A stretch of 64,000 bases of DNA from assembly GCF_954871325.1 (NCBI RefSeq), contig NC_088777.1:27939366-28003365 (forward strand), in the 5' to 3' direction. This DNA comes from Gordionus sp. m RMFG-2023. Lineage: Eukaryota > Nematomorpha > Gordioida > Chordodea > Parachordodidae. The notes under the pieces were generated by a model, which saw nothing but the letters and a program-made list of their open reading frames with translations, ran no database searches and was not told the origin of the DNA. A program made the position numbers and the translations under genes. Positions 34,077 through 45,652 of the stretch are shown piece by piece (the first letter of the stretch is position 1; the number at the start of each line of letters is the position of its first letter).

Positions 34077-36469
34077 GGTTTCCCATTCAGGTCCGATCAA
34101 AAAAGAAAAAGGGCAAATCATAAAGGTTAAGGTTAAATCAAAAAATAAATGGTCCGATCAAAAAGGAAAAGATTCAACCAAAAAAGGAAAATTCCCATTC
34201 GAAAGAAGAAAATCGTTATTTTTTTAAAAAAATTATGAACATTTTTGTCAATTTTTCTTAAAATTTTAGTTATTTTATTTCTAACTTTTTGCGATTTCTA
34301 TGTTTTAATCCTTATTTTTCATATCTTTTTTCAATTTATTTTTCTTCTCATTTTCGTTTTTTTTAAATAAATTTATTAATTTTCCCTGTTATTTTTCTTC
34401 ACTTCTCTACTCCATTTTTTATGTCATATTTTAACAATTCTTTCCTTCCTCATTTTTTATCCTACCTCACAATTTTTTGACTTTTATGTTTTTTTTTCTA
34501 TTTCTATTTGTATTTTTGAAATTTCACTTAACTTTAATTTCTCTTTTGCAATCAAATTTTTTTATTAATATTTTTTGAATATCAAATTATTTTATTAACA
34601 ACTACGATGTATATATGTGTTCGTAATTTTTAAAAGGATCAGAACTATCCGGGATCATCACGGGATTTAAAGGGATCCCTTGAGAATTCAGTTTTTTAAA
34701 GGATATCAATCGATAGCTAATCAAGAGATCTATTCAACTGGAATCTCTCCCACTTAATGGGCAGTTTACGTCTAGTGGATCAGGAATATTTTTATCAAAA
34801 CAAAATATCGATATGTATCAATAATAGCTAATTTAAATATCTTTTGACTGAAAGTATTTATTCTTGGTCTTGTTGGGTAATTTCGTCTGGGGGTGTGTGG
34901 AAGGGGGGAGGAGTAAAAAAATAAAAATATTGATATATATCAAATAAAAGATAATTAAATCTTGATTGTAACAATAATTATCACTCTAAGGCGGGTGGAA
35001 TTTGAAGGGGGGGGGGGGGTCAGGATTATTTTAATCAACACAAAATATCAATATGGGTATCAAATAAAAGCTAATTAAATATCTTTTGACTGATAGTATT
35101 CATTTTTGGTCTTGATGGGTGGGGTTTGGTCTGAGGCTTGGGTGGAAGTGGGGGGGGGGGGTAAAAATATTGATATAGGTGTCAAATAAAAGGTAATTAA
35201 AATATCTTTTGATTGTAATAATAATTATCACAAGTAAACGGGTCGAGATCTTGGGCAGTCAAAAATATTTTTATCAACACAAAACATCAATATGGGTGTC
35301 AAATAAAAGCTAATTTAAATATCTTTTGACAGAAAGTAATCATTCTTGGTCTTGATATGTAGGATTCTGTCTGGTTGGAAGGGAGAGGGAGAAATAAACT
35401 TATTCCACACCCCTCCCCAAGACTTTGACCCGCTACTTATAGTGATAATTATTACAATTAAAAGATATTTTAATTACCTTTTATTATATATATATATATA
35501 TATATTAATATTTTATTTTAATTCCATCCATCTCCCAGACCAGGTTCCACCAATCAGGACCAAGTATGAATACTATCAGTGAAAAGATATTTAAATTAGC
35601 TATTATTTGATACCCATATTATTTTGTTCTAATGAATATATTCCTGATCCATCAGACCTAAACTCGGCCATTAAGGGATAGAGATTCATCTCCAGTTGAA
35701 TAGATCTTTTGATTAGTTATCGATTGATATCCTTTAAAAAAATTCGTAATTGTAAAGAAAATAATTTAATATGCAAGAAGTATTAATAAAAAAAATTGAT
35801 TGCAAAAGAGAAATTAATTTAAAAGATAAAAATACATGAGAAAAATTTTTTAAAAAGTCAAAAAATTGTTATGCAGGATGAAAGAATAGGAAAGAATTGT
35901 TAAAAATGGCATGAAAAATGCAGTAGAGAAGTGAAGATGATAACAGGGAAACTTAATAAATTATTTTTAAAAAGGCAAAAATTAATTATCAAAAATGAGA
36001 AGAAAAATAAATTGAGAAAAGATATGAAAAATAAGGATTAAAAATGACTTTAAAAAATCGCAAAAAGTTAGAAATAAAATAAGAAGGAAAATTAAAAAAA
36101 GTAAAAGAAAAATTGACAAGAAATAAATTTTAATTTTTTTAAAAAATATTTTAAAAAAATAATGATTTTCCTTTTTCGAATGAGAATTATCCTTTTTTTA
36201 TTGACATTTTTTATCTTTTGATTGAAACTGTTCCTATTTTGTTTGACTCTTTTCCTTTTTTAACTGGACCTTTTTCTTTTTTGTTTAACAAATTTCCTTT
36301 ATGATGGGACATTTTCCTAAACCTTTGGGACTTTTCCTTTTTTGATTGGCACTTTTCTTTTTTGATCTGACCTTTTCCTTTCTTGATCGGACCTTTTCCT
36401 TTAATGATTGACACTTTTCCTGATTATACTTTTCCTGATTATACTTTTCCTTTTTTTGAATGGGAAACC
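34077..36469. repeat. 2.4-kb foldback element with long inverted arms
   Basis: It begins GGTTTCCCATTC and ends with the exact inverse GAATGGGAAACC. The outer parts are short repeats built on GATCAAAAAAGGAAAAG on the left and the inverse CTTTTCCTTTTTTGATC on the right. Inward, the arms pair for about 700-1000 bases (TTTGCGATTTCTATGTTTTA against TAAAAAATCGCAAAAAG, TCTATTCAACTGGA against TCCAGTTGAATAGA). The centre holds tandem units of about 230 bp with CAAATAAAAG, ATCTTTTGACTG and G-tracts. Lysine-rich open frames on the minus strand are by-products of the tip repeats. Confidence 0.8.
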
Positions 36470-36871
36470 TAGAATAGTGATCAGGAATAAAAATAATAGA
36501 AAAAAATAGTCAGAAATATTAAATTATGTCTGTAAATTAAAAAATAGTAGAAAAAAATATTTATTAAAATTATATTTTTACTCATGATATTATATATTCT
36601 AATTCAGAATTAACTTAATTTTCATTATATAGATTGGTAAAGGCTTGTTATTATTAGTAAAAACATAAAAATAAATGCTTGTACATAGGTAAAGATACGT
36701 CCTTATTTTTGCTGAATAACATTTACATGATTTTTTTTATATCATTTTATATTATAAAATATATATTCATATTCTATTGTAAATTAAACCGCTATTTTTG
36801 TAATATAAAAAAATATACAAATTAAATTTTTTTTGTTACTTTATTATATATTATTATCATATAAATTGTTG

Positions 36872-37345
36872 GTTCAATCTTTATAGAGAAACCATTATAG
36901 AGAATGTATTTTATAGAGAAACATTTATAGAGAAAACAATTACAGAGAATGCATTTATAGAGAATTGTTTTATAGAGAATGTAGTTTATAGAGAATGTTT
37001 TATAGAGAATGTTTTATAGAGAATGTTTTATAGAGAATGTTTTATATAGAGAATAATTTTTATAGAGAATTAATTTAGAGAATGATTTTATAGAGAATGG
37101 TTTTATAGAGAATGTCGATTATAGAGAATGATTTTAAAGAGAATTATTTTATAGAGAAGGTCCTTAATAGAGAATGACTTCAAAGAGAATGATTTTATAG
37201 AGAATGTTGTTTATAGAGAATGATTTTAAAGAGAATTACTTTTATAGAGAATTATTTTGTAGAAATTACATTGTAGAGAATTATTTTATAGAGAATTACA
37301 TTGTAGAGAATTATTTTATAGAAAATTATTTTCTAGATCTTGATT
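36872..37345 (+). repeat. TATAGAGAATG minisatellite
   Basis: About 27 tandem copies of a 14-19-bp unit with core TATAGAGAAT and spacers TTTT, TTTG or ATTG. The inverted unit (CATTCTCTATAAAAG) occurs at 43892-43975, just beyond the Helitron end. Such units resemble subterminal repeats of pogo/Tigger-type elements, so both blocks could be ends of one element that the Helitron split. The open frame at 37204-37431 merely reads the repeat. Confidence 0.7.
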
Positions 37346-37490
37346 TTATAGAGAATATTATATATGGGACAATTATAGAGTTCAAAAAATTTATGCGGGA
37401 TTTGAAAAATATATCAAAATTAACATTTTAATAATACAATTCAGTTTATTTGTTGTATTTTTTCGATGACTTTATTTGTTTCAACCAGTG

Positions 37491-37600
37491 TTGTTAAACG
37501 CTACTTTTAAAAGTAGCGCGCTATCGCTACCGCTATCGTTTTCAAATGAGTAGCGCGCTATTAGCTACTTTTTACGCTACTTTGATTTTTTTTTTAATAT
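37491..37600. mobile_element. Left end of a hAT (AGTAGCG family)
   Basis: It reads CAGTGTTGTTAAACGCTACT, then AGTAGCGCGCTATCGCTACC and GAGTAGCGCGCTATTAGCTA. It matches the termini of 55361-56602. No right end found before the next repeat at 37974. Confidence 0.55.
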
Positions 37601-37973
37601 TTTTTTTACGTAACTTTATTTACACAAATAAAATATTGATATAAAAACATGACTTCATATATATATAATTTATTTATTATTGCACTTACAACTGTGACAT
37701 TATATAGTCAATTATTTTACGTGATAATAGTCAATTATAATTTTGTTAATATATTATGTAATATTCAACTTCTTTATTAATTATTGGACGTTTGTCCTAC
37801 TTAAATAGGGAGTGATTCTTAATAATATTTAATTAATATTAACAAATTCGGAAGTATTTTAGTTATGTTAAATTGTAGTTTTAATCTCCATGATATTTAG
37901 CGCCATCATCTATAATATTATATTTTATTTTAAATAGCATTATATTTCATAGTTGAAATGTAAATATTTTTAG

Positions 37974-38030
37974 TGTTGTTAAACGGCTCGTTTTGAGCCG
38001 ATTTTTAAAAACGGCTAACTCAATATTTGC
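37974..38030. mobile_element. MITE (CGGCTC family) left-end fragment
   Basis: TAGTGTTGTTAAACGGCTCG, then AGCCGATTTTTAAAAACGGC and TAACTCAATATTTG, are nearly identical to the first 55 bases of the copies at 50416 and 57612. It is cut off where the Helitron region starts. Confidence 0.65.
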
Positions 38031-38171
38031 TATTCTAATATTTTCCATTATTTTTTATAAATATGTTTATGAAGTATATATTTAGTAATTTTATTTTATG
38101 TCCACAATAATAAATATTTTAAACTAAACTTATTTTTATAAAATTGAGTAATTCTTATATTTTTAAATTTT

Positions 38172-38351
38172 AATAATAAATCAACATAAGGAGAAAGCTA
38201 GAAAGAGACAGGCACTTTGTCGTATCAAGATAAGGAACGAGCAAAGTCTTATTCCTACAACATCCAACCATCTTGAAGATACTGGAAATAAACAATTTGC
38301 TTCAACATCCAATCATCTTGAAGATACTGAAAATCAAGAACAAGTAAACAT
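38172..38351 (+). pseudogene. Helitron N-terminal exon
   Basis: Frame reads KEKARKRQALCRIKIRNEQS followed by two copies of TSNHLEDT. Charged Arg/Lys-rich starts with RNEQS are common at Helitron N-termini. The frame reaches CAAGAACAA and then GTAAAC, a plausible donor. The matching acceptor (TTTTTTTAG) leads into ATTCCTACACAAG after about 47 bases, phase 0, giving IPTQDTFGAISKYNFFSDPI. Confidence 0.5.
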
Positions 38352-38515
38352 TACTGTGGGCCATTAAAATCTATTTTATTATTTTTTTTAGATTCCTACA
38401 CAAGATACCTTTGGTGCAATATCTAAGTATAATTTTTTCAGTGATCCTATATCAATAAAAACAAATCAAATTAAAAATTTTAATTTATGACAATAAATAT
38501 ATTTATTTAAATTAG

Positions 38516-39200
38516 ATTCCACGGATCATATTGCCGAAATGTGCCATTCAACGGACTCTTAATCTACCCAAATCAATAAAAACAAACGAAGTTAAAAAAT
38601 TTAATTTATGTTATCAAATAGATTTTTTTAAAATTAGATTCCACGATATATATTACCGAAATGTACCATTCAGCAGAATCTTAATCTACCAAAATCAATC
38701 AAAATAAACACAGTTAAAAATTTTAATTTATCTTAATAAATTAATTTTTTTAAATTAAATTCCACGAATCATATTACCAAAATGTACCATTCATTCAACA
38801 GAATCTTAATCTACCCAAATCAATAAAAACAAACGAAGTTAAAAATTTTAATTTATGTATAAAAATAAATTTATTTAAATAATATTCCACGGATCATATT
38901 GCCGAAATGTGCCATTCAACAGAATCTTAATCTACCCAAATCAATAAAAACAAACAAAGTTAAAAATTTTAATTTATGTTAACAAATAAATTTATTTAAA
39001 TTAGATTCTACGAATCATATTACCGAAATGTACCATTCAACAGAATCTTAATCTACCCAAATCAATAGAAACAAACGAAGTTAAAAATTTTAATTTATGT
39101 TAACAAATAAATTTTTTTAAATTAGACACTACCAAAATCTACTATTCACCAAAATCTTAATTTACCCAAATCAATAAAAACAAACCAAGTTAAAAATTTT
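38516..39200 (+). repeat. Tandem array 1: about six exon-like 75-nt units
   Basis: Units start near 38516, 38638, 38759, 38883, 39005 and 39126, a period of about 121-124 bp. In the intact units a 75-nt open block (25 codons, beginning IPRIILPKC and ending SIKTNE) is preceded by TTTAAATTAG and followed by GTTAAAAATTTTAATTTATG. So each block is bounded by AG and GT with a spacer of about 46 bases. One unit has lost the AG, one has a 4-base insertion, and the last is shortened. The phase is 0 throughout. Confidence 0.75.
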
Positions 39201-39516
39201 AATTTATGTATAACAAATATTTTAATAAATATAAATTTCTGAATCACATCTCATAAGATAGATAAGAAAATTTTTAATTTATCCATCATCAGGGGTTATT
39301 CAAAATTTATTATTTATTTATGAAGTATATGGTTATTAATTTTAATTTATGTCCACAATAAAAAATATATTTCATCAACTAATAAAAAAGAAAATTCTTA
39401 TTTCACTATCATCTTGACGGGCAAAATATAAGATAAAATAAGTATGTGCTACATAATCGTAATTACCCATGGAATATTTTAGAAAAAATTATTATAAGCC
39501 TGGCATATGTTTACAT

Positions 39517-40107
39517 CAGAGCCGGTGTATTGATTGTGAAATCAATACCCATTGTAACTTCAATACCGTATTGATATCATTATAGATTCAATACCGTAGT
39601 GATATATTGCTATTGTAGAATCAATACCGTATAGATTTTTAAGATGTTTGCATCGCTTCAAATATATTGGCGACCATTAAAATTATAAAATATTTATTTA
39701 TTATATATTTTTTCATCGCTTTATAAATATTGGCGGCCATTTTCGATCTGTAAAAATTTTATTTAAAATAGATTTAATAGTTTTAAATATATTAAAATGA
39801 TAAATATGATTTTCTATTCTTTTATATAATTTATCAGGGAATTTATTTATTTTACAATTCTTGATATCCTATATATTTTATATTTGTTTACTCATTATTT
39901 GTAATTTGTGAAGTGCTATATAATTGTTGATTCAAAGTTTTATAAATGATATTATGAATTCAAATAAATTAAATGGACCTTATTGATTGAGTTTATAAAA
40001 TTTTGTGATTCATATATAAATGTCGAATCAAAGATTTATAAAAATCAATAACGTATTGATTTTTGATGGTATTGATTTTACAATTACACCGGGTCTGCAG
40101 GTCTCTG
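39517..40107. mobile_element. MITE with ATCAATACC repeats inside the Helitron
   Basis: It starts CAGAGCCGGTGTATTGATTG and ends with the inverted ACACCGGGTCTGCAGGTCTCTG pattern. Near both ends the word ATCAATACC or its inverse recurs. The outermost CAGAGACCTGCAG is shared with the GGCCCGG MITE family. Target duplication is not evident. Confidence 0.55.
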
Positions 40108-40150
40108 AATAATCACATAAATATTAAATTATATGTATAATTTTTAGCAG

Positions 40151-40798
40151 GCTTCAAATTTATTTTATTTAAATATTTCTGCACAACAATCATTAGTACA
40201 AGAACATTATTGTGGATTACTCAACACTAAGTGCGATTATTGCGATTCTCTAAATTTTTTATTGGAAAAACCCACAGATGGCAAATTTAAGAATTGCTGT
40301 CATAAGGGTAAAGTTAAGATACCATCAATCCGATATATTCCTTTTACACAAGACCTTTTATCTAATCCTAACAATGAATTTCATTCAAACTTTATGAAAT
40401 ATATAAGATCTTATAATAGTTCACTTGCGTTCGCATCCATGGGAGCACAGATTTATATTAGTTTAAACCCAGGCCCATATTGTTTTAGAGTTCATGGGCA
40501 AATTTATCACCGAGCATCTCATTTATATCCTTCCACTGGGATGCCTCCTAAATTTGCACAACTATATGTCCTTGAGACCACCCAGGCTGTTAATGGCAGG
40601 TTACACATGAAAGAAAATTCTGGTTGCAATGAGGATCTCTTAAAAAGATTAGATATTTTAATAAGACAGAATAACCCATTTTCTATTAGTTTTAAAACCT
40701 TAGGAGAAATTGAGAAAGAAGAAAAAAATAGGGATATTCAAGAAAATCGTCCAGTTCAAAAAATCAATTTGATTTTTCTTTGCAGATCGCTCAAGTGA
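40151..40798 (+). pseudogene. Helitron-like N-terminal domain (truncated helicase gene)
   Basis: From an acceptor-like TTTTTAGCAG the frame reads CGLLNTKCDYCDSLNFLLEK, then CCHKGKVKIPSIRY, then FMKYIRSYNSSLAFASMGAQ, then GPYCFRVHGQIYHRASHLYP and PKFAQLYVLET. This is the signature of the conserved N-terminal region that precedes Rep in Helitron RepHel proteins. It carries the C-x2-C...CC zinc site. Downstream a short spacer (GT at 40751, CAG before 40787) could splice into a frame reading RSSDKRRYNIPNIAKPSSS, again Helitron-like. The Rep and helicase regions do not follow. Confidence 0.8.
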
Positions 40799-40893
40799 CA
40801 AGCGAAGATATAACATTCCTAACATCGCTAAACCATCTTCCTCACCAACAACAGTATATTCTATTTAATTTCATTTTACACGTTTTATTTCAG

Positions 40894-43310
40894 GTCATTT
40901 ACGGCAAACTACGAACAAGGAAATCACAACATCATCTTCAAAAACTAAACCACCTTGAGCAAAGAAAAAAGAACTTCTTCACCATCGCTAAACCATCTTC
41001 CTCACCAACAACAGTATATTCTATTGTATAATTTCAATTTACACGTTTTATTTCAGGTCGGCAAACTACGAACAAGGAAATCACAACATCATCTTCAAAA
41101 ACGAAACCACCTTGAGCAAAGAAAAGAGAACTTCTTCACCATCGCTACCAACAACAGTAAATTCTATTTTATAATTTCAATTTACACGTTTTTTTTCAGG
41201 TTATTTACGGTAAACTACGAGCAAGGAAATTACAACATCATCTTCAAAAACGAAACCAACTTGAGCAAAGAAAAGAGAACTTCTTCACCATCGCTAAACC
41301 ATCTTCCTCACCAACAACAGTATATTATATTTAATTTCAATTTACACGTTTTATTTCAGGTTATTTACGGCATACTACGAGCAAGGAAATCACAACATCA
41401 TCTTCAAAAACTAAACCACCTTGAGCAAAGAAAAAAGAACTTCTTCACCATCGCTAAACCATCTTCCTCACCAACAACAGTATATTCTATTGTATAATTT
41501 CAATTTACACGTTTTATTTCAGGTCGGCAAACTACGAACAAGGAAATCACAACATCATCTTCAAAAACGAAACCACCTTGAGCAAAGAAAAGAGAACTTC
41601 TTCACCATCGCTACCAACAACAGTAAATTCTATTTTATAATTTCAATTTACACGTTTTTTTTCAGGTTATTTACGGTAAACTACGAGCAAGGAAATTACA
41701 ACATCATCTTCAAAAACGAAACCAACTTGAGCAAAGAAAAGAGAACTTCTTCACCATCGCTACCAACAACAGTAAATTCTATTTTATAATTTCAATTTAC
41801 ACGTTTTTTTTCAGGTTATTTACGGTAAACTACGAGCAAGGAAATTACAACATCATCTTCAAAAACGAAACCAACTTGAGCAAAGAAAAGAGAACTTCTT
41901 CACCATCGCTAAACCATCTTCCTCACCAACAACAGTATATTATATTTAATTTCAATTTACACGTTTTATTTCAGGTTATTTACGGCATACTACGAGCAAG
42001 GAAATCACAACATCATCTTCAAAAACTAAACCACCTTGAGCAAAGAAAAAAGAACTTCTTCACCATCGCTAAACCATCTTCCTCACCAACAACAGTATAT
42101 TCTATTGTATAATTTCAATTTACACGTTTTATTTCAGGTCGGCAAACTACGAACAAGGAAATCACAACATCATCTTCAAAAACGAAACCACCTTGAGCAA
42201 AGAAAAGAGAACTTCTTCACCATCGCTACCAACAACAGTAAATTCTATTTTATAATTTCAATTTACACGTTTTTTTTCAGGTTATTTACGGTAAACTACG
42301 AGCAAGGAAATTACAACATCATCTTCAAAAACGAAACCAACTTGAGCAAAGAAAAGAGAACTTCTTCACCATCGCTAAACCATCTTCCTCACCAACAACA
42401 GTATATTATATTTAATTTCAATTTACACGTTTTATTTCAGGTTATTTACGGCATACTACGAGCAAGGAAATCACAACATCATCTTCAAAAACGAAACCAC
42501 CTTGAGCAAAGAAAAGAGAACTTCTTCACCATCGCTAAACCATCTTCCTCACCAACAACAGTATTTCTATTTTATAATTTCAATTTACACGTTTTATTTC
42601 AGGTTATTTACGGCAAACTACGAACAAGGAAATCACAACATCATCTTCAAAAACGAAACCACCTTGAGTAAAGAAAAGAGAACTTCTTCACCATCGCTAC
42701 CAACAACAGTAAATTCTATTTTATAATTTCAATTTACACGTTTTTTTTCAGGTTATTTACGGCAAACTACGAGCAAGGAAATTACAACATCATCTTCAAA
42801 AACGAAACCAACTTGAGCAAAGAAAAGAGAACTTCTTCACCATCACTAAACCATCTTCCTCACCAACAACAGTATATTCTATTTAATTTCAATTTACACG
42901 TTTTATTTCAGGTTATTTACGGCAAACTACGAGCAAGGAAATCACAACATCATCTTCAAAAACGAAACCACCTTGAGCAAAGAAAAGAGAACTTCTTCAC
43001 CATCGCTAAACCATCTTCCTCACCAACAACAGTATATTCTATTTTATAATTTCAATTTACACGTTTTATTTCAGGTTATTTACGGCAAACTACGAACAAG
43101 GAAATCACAACATCATCTTCAAAAACGAAACCACCTTGAGCAAAGAAAAGAGAACTTCTTCACCATCGCTAAACCATCTTCCTCACCAACAACAGTATAT
43201 TCTATTTAATATCAATTTACACGTTTTATTTCAGGTTATTTACGACAAACTATGAGCAAGGAAATCACAACATCATCTTCAAAAACGAAACCACCTTGAG
43301 CAAAGAAAAG
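40894..43310 (+). repeat. Tandem array 2: sixteen exon-like units with higher-order structure
   Basis: Units begin after TTTCAG at 40894, 41057, 41200, 41360, 41523, 41666, 41815, 41975, 42138, 42281, 42441, 42603, 42752, 42912, 43075 and 43235. Steps are mostly 160 or 163, with 143 and 149 variants, and a 466-bp super-unit (163+143+160) recurs. Ten of fifteen complete blocks are 120 nt (40 codons, VIYGKLRARKSQHH to AKPSSSPTT) and end at ACA before GTATATTC. The spacers are 40-43 nt, T-rich, ending TTTCAG. Five blocks are shortened (100 or 106 nt) and would break the frame. Confidence 0.85.
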
Positions 43311-43856
43311 AGATTGAAATCTCCTTTTTTAGGTAAAATTTTCTATATTATAAAATTTATTATATTATATTTTTTATATGGCTACAAATGCATATGTGTT
43401 GTAACCCGATAATCATCAACTCTTGAAGTTTAAATATTTATTATATTTTCTTATAATTCATATCTTTGTCTCTTTTTTTCTATTTCTTCCTTCTTATTTT
43501 CATTCTTTTTTTCATTTCTTTGCTCCCCTAAAATCCATCTCCTACCTTCACGCGGTGGGGAGTGAACAGTAATTCTGACTAACAGGAGCTCTGGTAAATA
43601 ATGTTAGTATTTAGGGTGCTAATAAGAGATATTGTTTCATTTTTGTAATTTAAAATATAAATTTCGAAATCACATCTCATAAAAAGGAAAATGTCTGATT
43701 CATCCATCATCAAATAAAGGTAAAATATATTATTCATCAATCATTGAATAAAAAAGACAATTCCTCTCTCTTAGTCTTAATGGGTTGGAATTGGCCTGAA
43801 GGAGGAGGGGGAGGGGTAAAAAGAATTATCGTAAAAGAACGAATAAAATTCTCATC
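43311..43856 (+). other. Helitron 3' untranslated part
   Basis: No gene. The stretch AAATCACATCTCATAA repeats one near 39230, before the nested MITE. Near 43770, TTAGTCTTAATGGGTTGG and a G-rich run match the central units of the foldback at 34077-36469. Confidence 0.5.
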
Positions 43857-43891
43857 CCCGTCATTTTTGAAGGGTTATCAACTAGTTTTTT

Positions 43892-43975
43892 ATAAACGAC
43901 AATCTCTACAATTGTTTTCTCTATAAAAGTTTCTCTATATTTGCATTCTCTATAAAAGATTCTCTGTAAAGACGG
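43892..43975 (-). repeat. Inverted block of TATAGAGA units
   Basis: TTTTCTCTATAAAAGTTTCT and CATTCTCTATAAAAGATTCT are the inverse of the units at 36872-37345. It starts 6 bases after the Helitron 3' end. Confidence 0.6.
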
Positions 43976-44019
43976 GATACCTAAATTGTTTAATATATAT
44001 ATATATGTTAGCGTCAATG

Positions 44020-44376
44020 TGTTTTTCCGTCAATAAATTATTTTTTCAACTTTAAATTATTTTTTGAGTTCGTTTTTTGAATTTAAAAATGTGATTTTAC
44101 CGTAAATGTATTCTATTATGTTTGGAATACCTACCCTATAAATTTCAGATAATTTTGTCATGAACTTATGAACTTAATATAATTTATATTAATTTTTCCA
44201 TTGATTTTTCACATAAATTATAAATGATTCAAAAGTTATCGGTAAAATTATTTTCATAAGATAGGTATTCTAAACATGCTGGAATACATTTCCGGTAAAA
44301 TCAAATTTTAAAAAACGAGCTCAAAAAAACGATTTAAAGTTGAAAAAAAAATAACACATTATACCGGAAAAAAACA
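44020..44376. repeat. Palindromic MITE, arms about 165 bp
   Basis: The left arm TGTTTTTCCGTCAATAAATT, then TTCAACTTTAAAT, GATTTTACCG and GGAATACCTA, returns inverted from 44376 back to about 44230. The loop is short. No coding sequence, and the family is unknown to me. Confidence 0.75.
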
Positions 44377-45040
44377 GAATATTTAATTTAATACATTCAT
44401 TAAAATATAAATTTTTAAAAAATAAATAATTATTTTTATATTATATTTCTTTTAAAAAATGTAATGTCTTGCAATTTATATTTATATGCGAATTAAATAA
44501 AAAATAAAAATAACGTTAAAATTATTGTAACATAGACTTAATAAAATAATTTTGCAATTTCTTTATATAAAAAATCTCTCAAGTTGAAATCACAATTTAT
44601 ATTAAAATTAATCTTCAAACTCAATAAAGTTTTAAATTTAATAAATCAATAAGACAGCAAAACTTTTACCACAATTGGCGAATTACATTGCTAATGTTTA
44701 TTAAAGCTAATTAATTTTATAGAATAATGTCGCGAAATTCATATCATATCAAGAATTTTTTAAAGAAGAACTTTTACCGAGCTAGCCAATTTATAATAGC
44801 GAAAATCTTAGAGAGAAAGTGTCGCAAAGGCATTAGTGAAACTATATTAAAATTTTATTCATTCATATATTTTTATCAAATTATCATTGATAATCCGTTT
44901 TCTGAGCAATTCTGTTTAATATCAGAGCATTATGAAATAATAGTGGATATTCAGTATTATTTCTGAGCTTTAAGTATTCTCAACATTTAGGTGTTTCAGT
45001 TTTAATTCTGAGCGATTATATAGATTAATTTTAAAATGAG
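44377..45040. other. Intronic AT-rich sequence, weak open frame only
   Basis: An open stretch at 44727-44966 (starting MSRNSYHIKNFLKKNFY) has no recognisable domain and AT-driven composition. I do not call it a gene. Confidence 0.4.
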
Positions 45041-45652
45041 ACTTGTTCAAATTGAACGCGTTCGTCAATGAAGTTCGGTTTTTTGAGAAAAAAAATGATG
45101 AACCTTTTATTTTTGACGAAGTTGACCTTAAACACGTTCATTTTTTTGAGGAACGCGTTCGTTTTTTACGTTCGTTCAATCTTAAAAATCTTCTTATTTA
45201 TATTCATTAGAAAATAAAAAATATTATTTTTTTTAATTTGTTTCCCTTATCAAATTTGAATTTTTTAACCAGCCAGTATTTCTGTCATATAGTATTGTTT
45301 ATTACTTAAATTTTATTATATATAGATTAGGGTAGGCATGATTTAATTAATAACTTACCATGACCCAAATATAAAATACTTTACAGTAACATCTTATATT
45401 CAAAAAACTAATTCTATACTTGCCAAATGTAATGTGTCCTAAAAGTATAATATAGGTTTCAAAATCTTCAAGTTCTAATTTAAAGAGGATTATTATAATT
45501 AAAAATCAATAAATATTATATATAGATATAAAATAGTTAATATCTTTTAGAATTTATTTATTTTTGGTGAGATTATTTGAAATTTCGCTATTATTTTTAA
45601 ATTTTAGTAGTTTAACAAAATTTAAAGTATTAAAAATTTGTATATCTTATAT

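Larger units (their letters stand above)
38031..43885 (+). mobile_element. Helitron with exon-array gene
   Basis: Rolling-circle transposon. Its 3' end is canonical: hairpin CCCGTCA/TGAAGGG (43857-43874), then TTATCAA and terminal CTAG (43882-43885), followed by T. Upstream on the same strand are an N-terminal charged exon (38172-38351), an array of 75-nt exon-like units (38516-39200), a nested MITE, the conserved Helitron N-domain (40151-40798) and an array of 120-nt units (40894-43310). The Rep and helicase domains are absent, so it is not autonomous. The 5' TC end was not located; 38031 is a guess. Confidence 0.75.

Noticed and set aside
36211-36414. Lysine-rich minus-strand frame
   Set aside because: It is the translation of GGAAAAG-type tip repeats of the foldback. 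No start context or domain.
37204-37431. Small protein of 75 residues
   Set aside because: It translates the TATAGAGAAT minisatellite.
40955-43209. Several overlapping open frames of 74-211 codons in the 160-bp array
   Set aside because: They read straight through the intron-like spacers and change frame from unit to unit. They are produced by the repeat and are not separate genes.
40894-43310. Centromeric or heterochromatic satellite
   Set aside because: The array is short, lies inside a Helitron directly after its coding domain, and keeps splice-like borders, so a local gene-derived array fits better.
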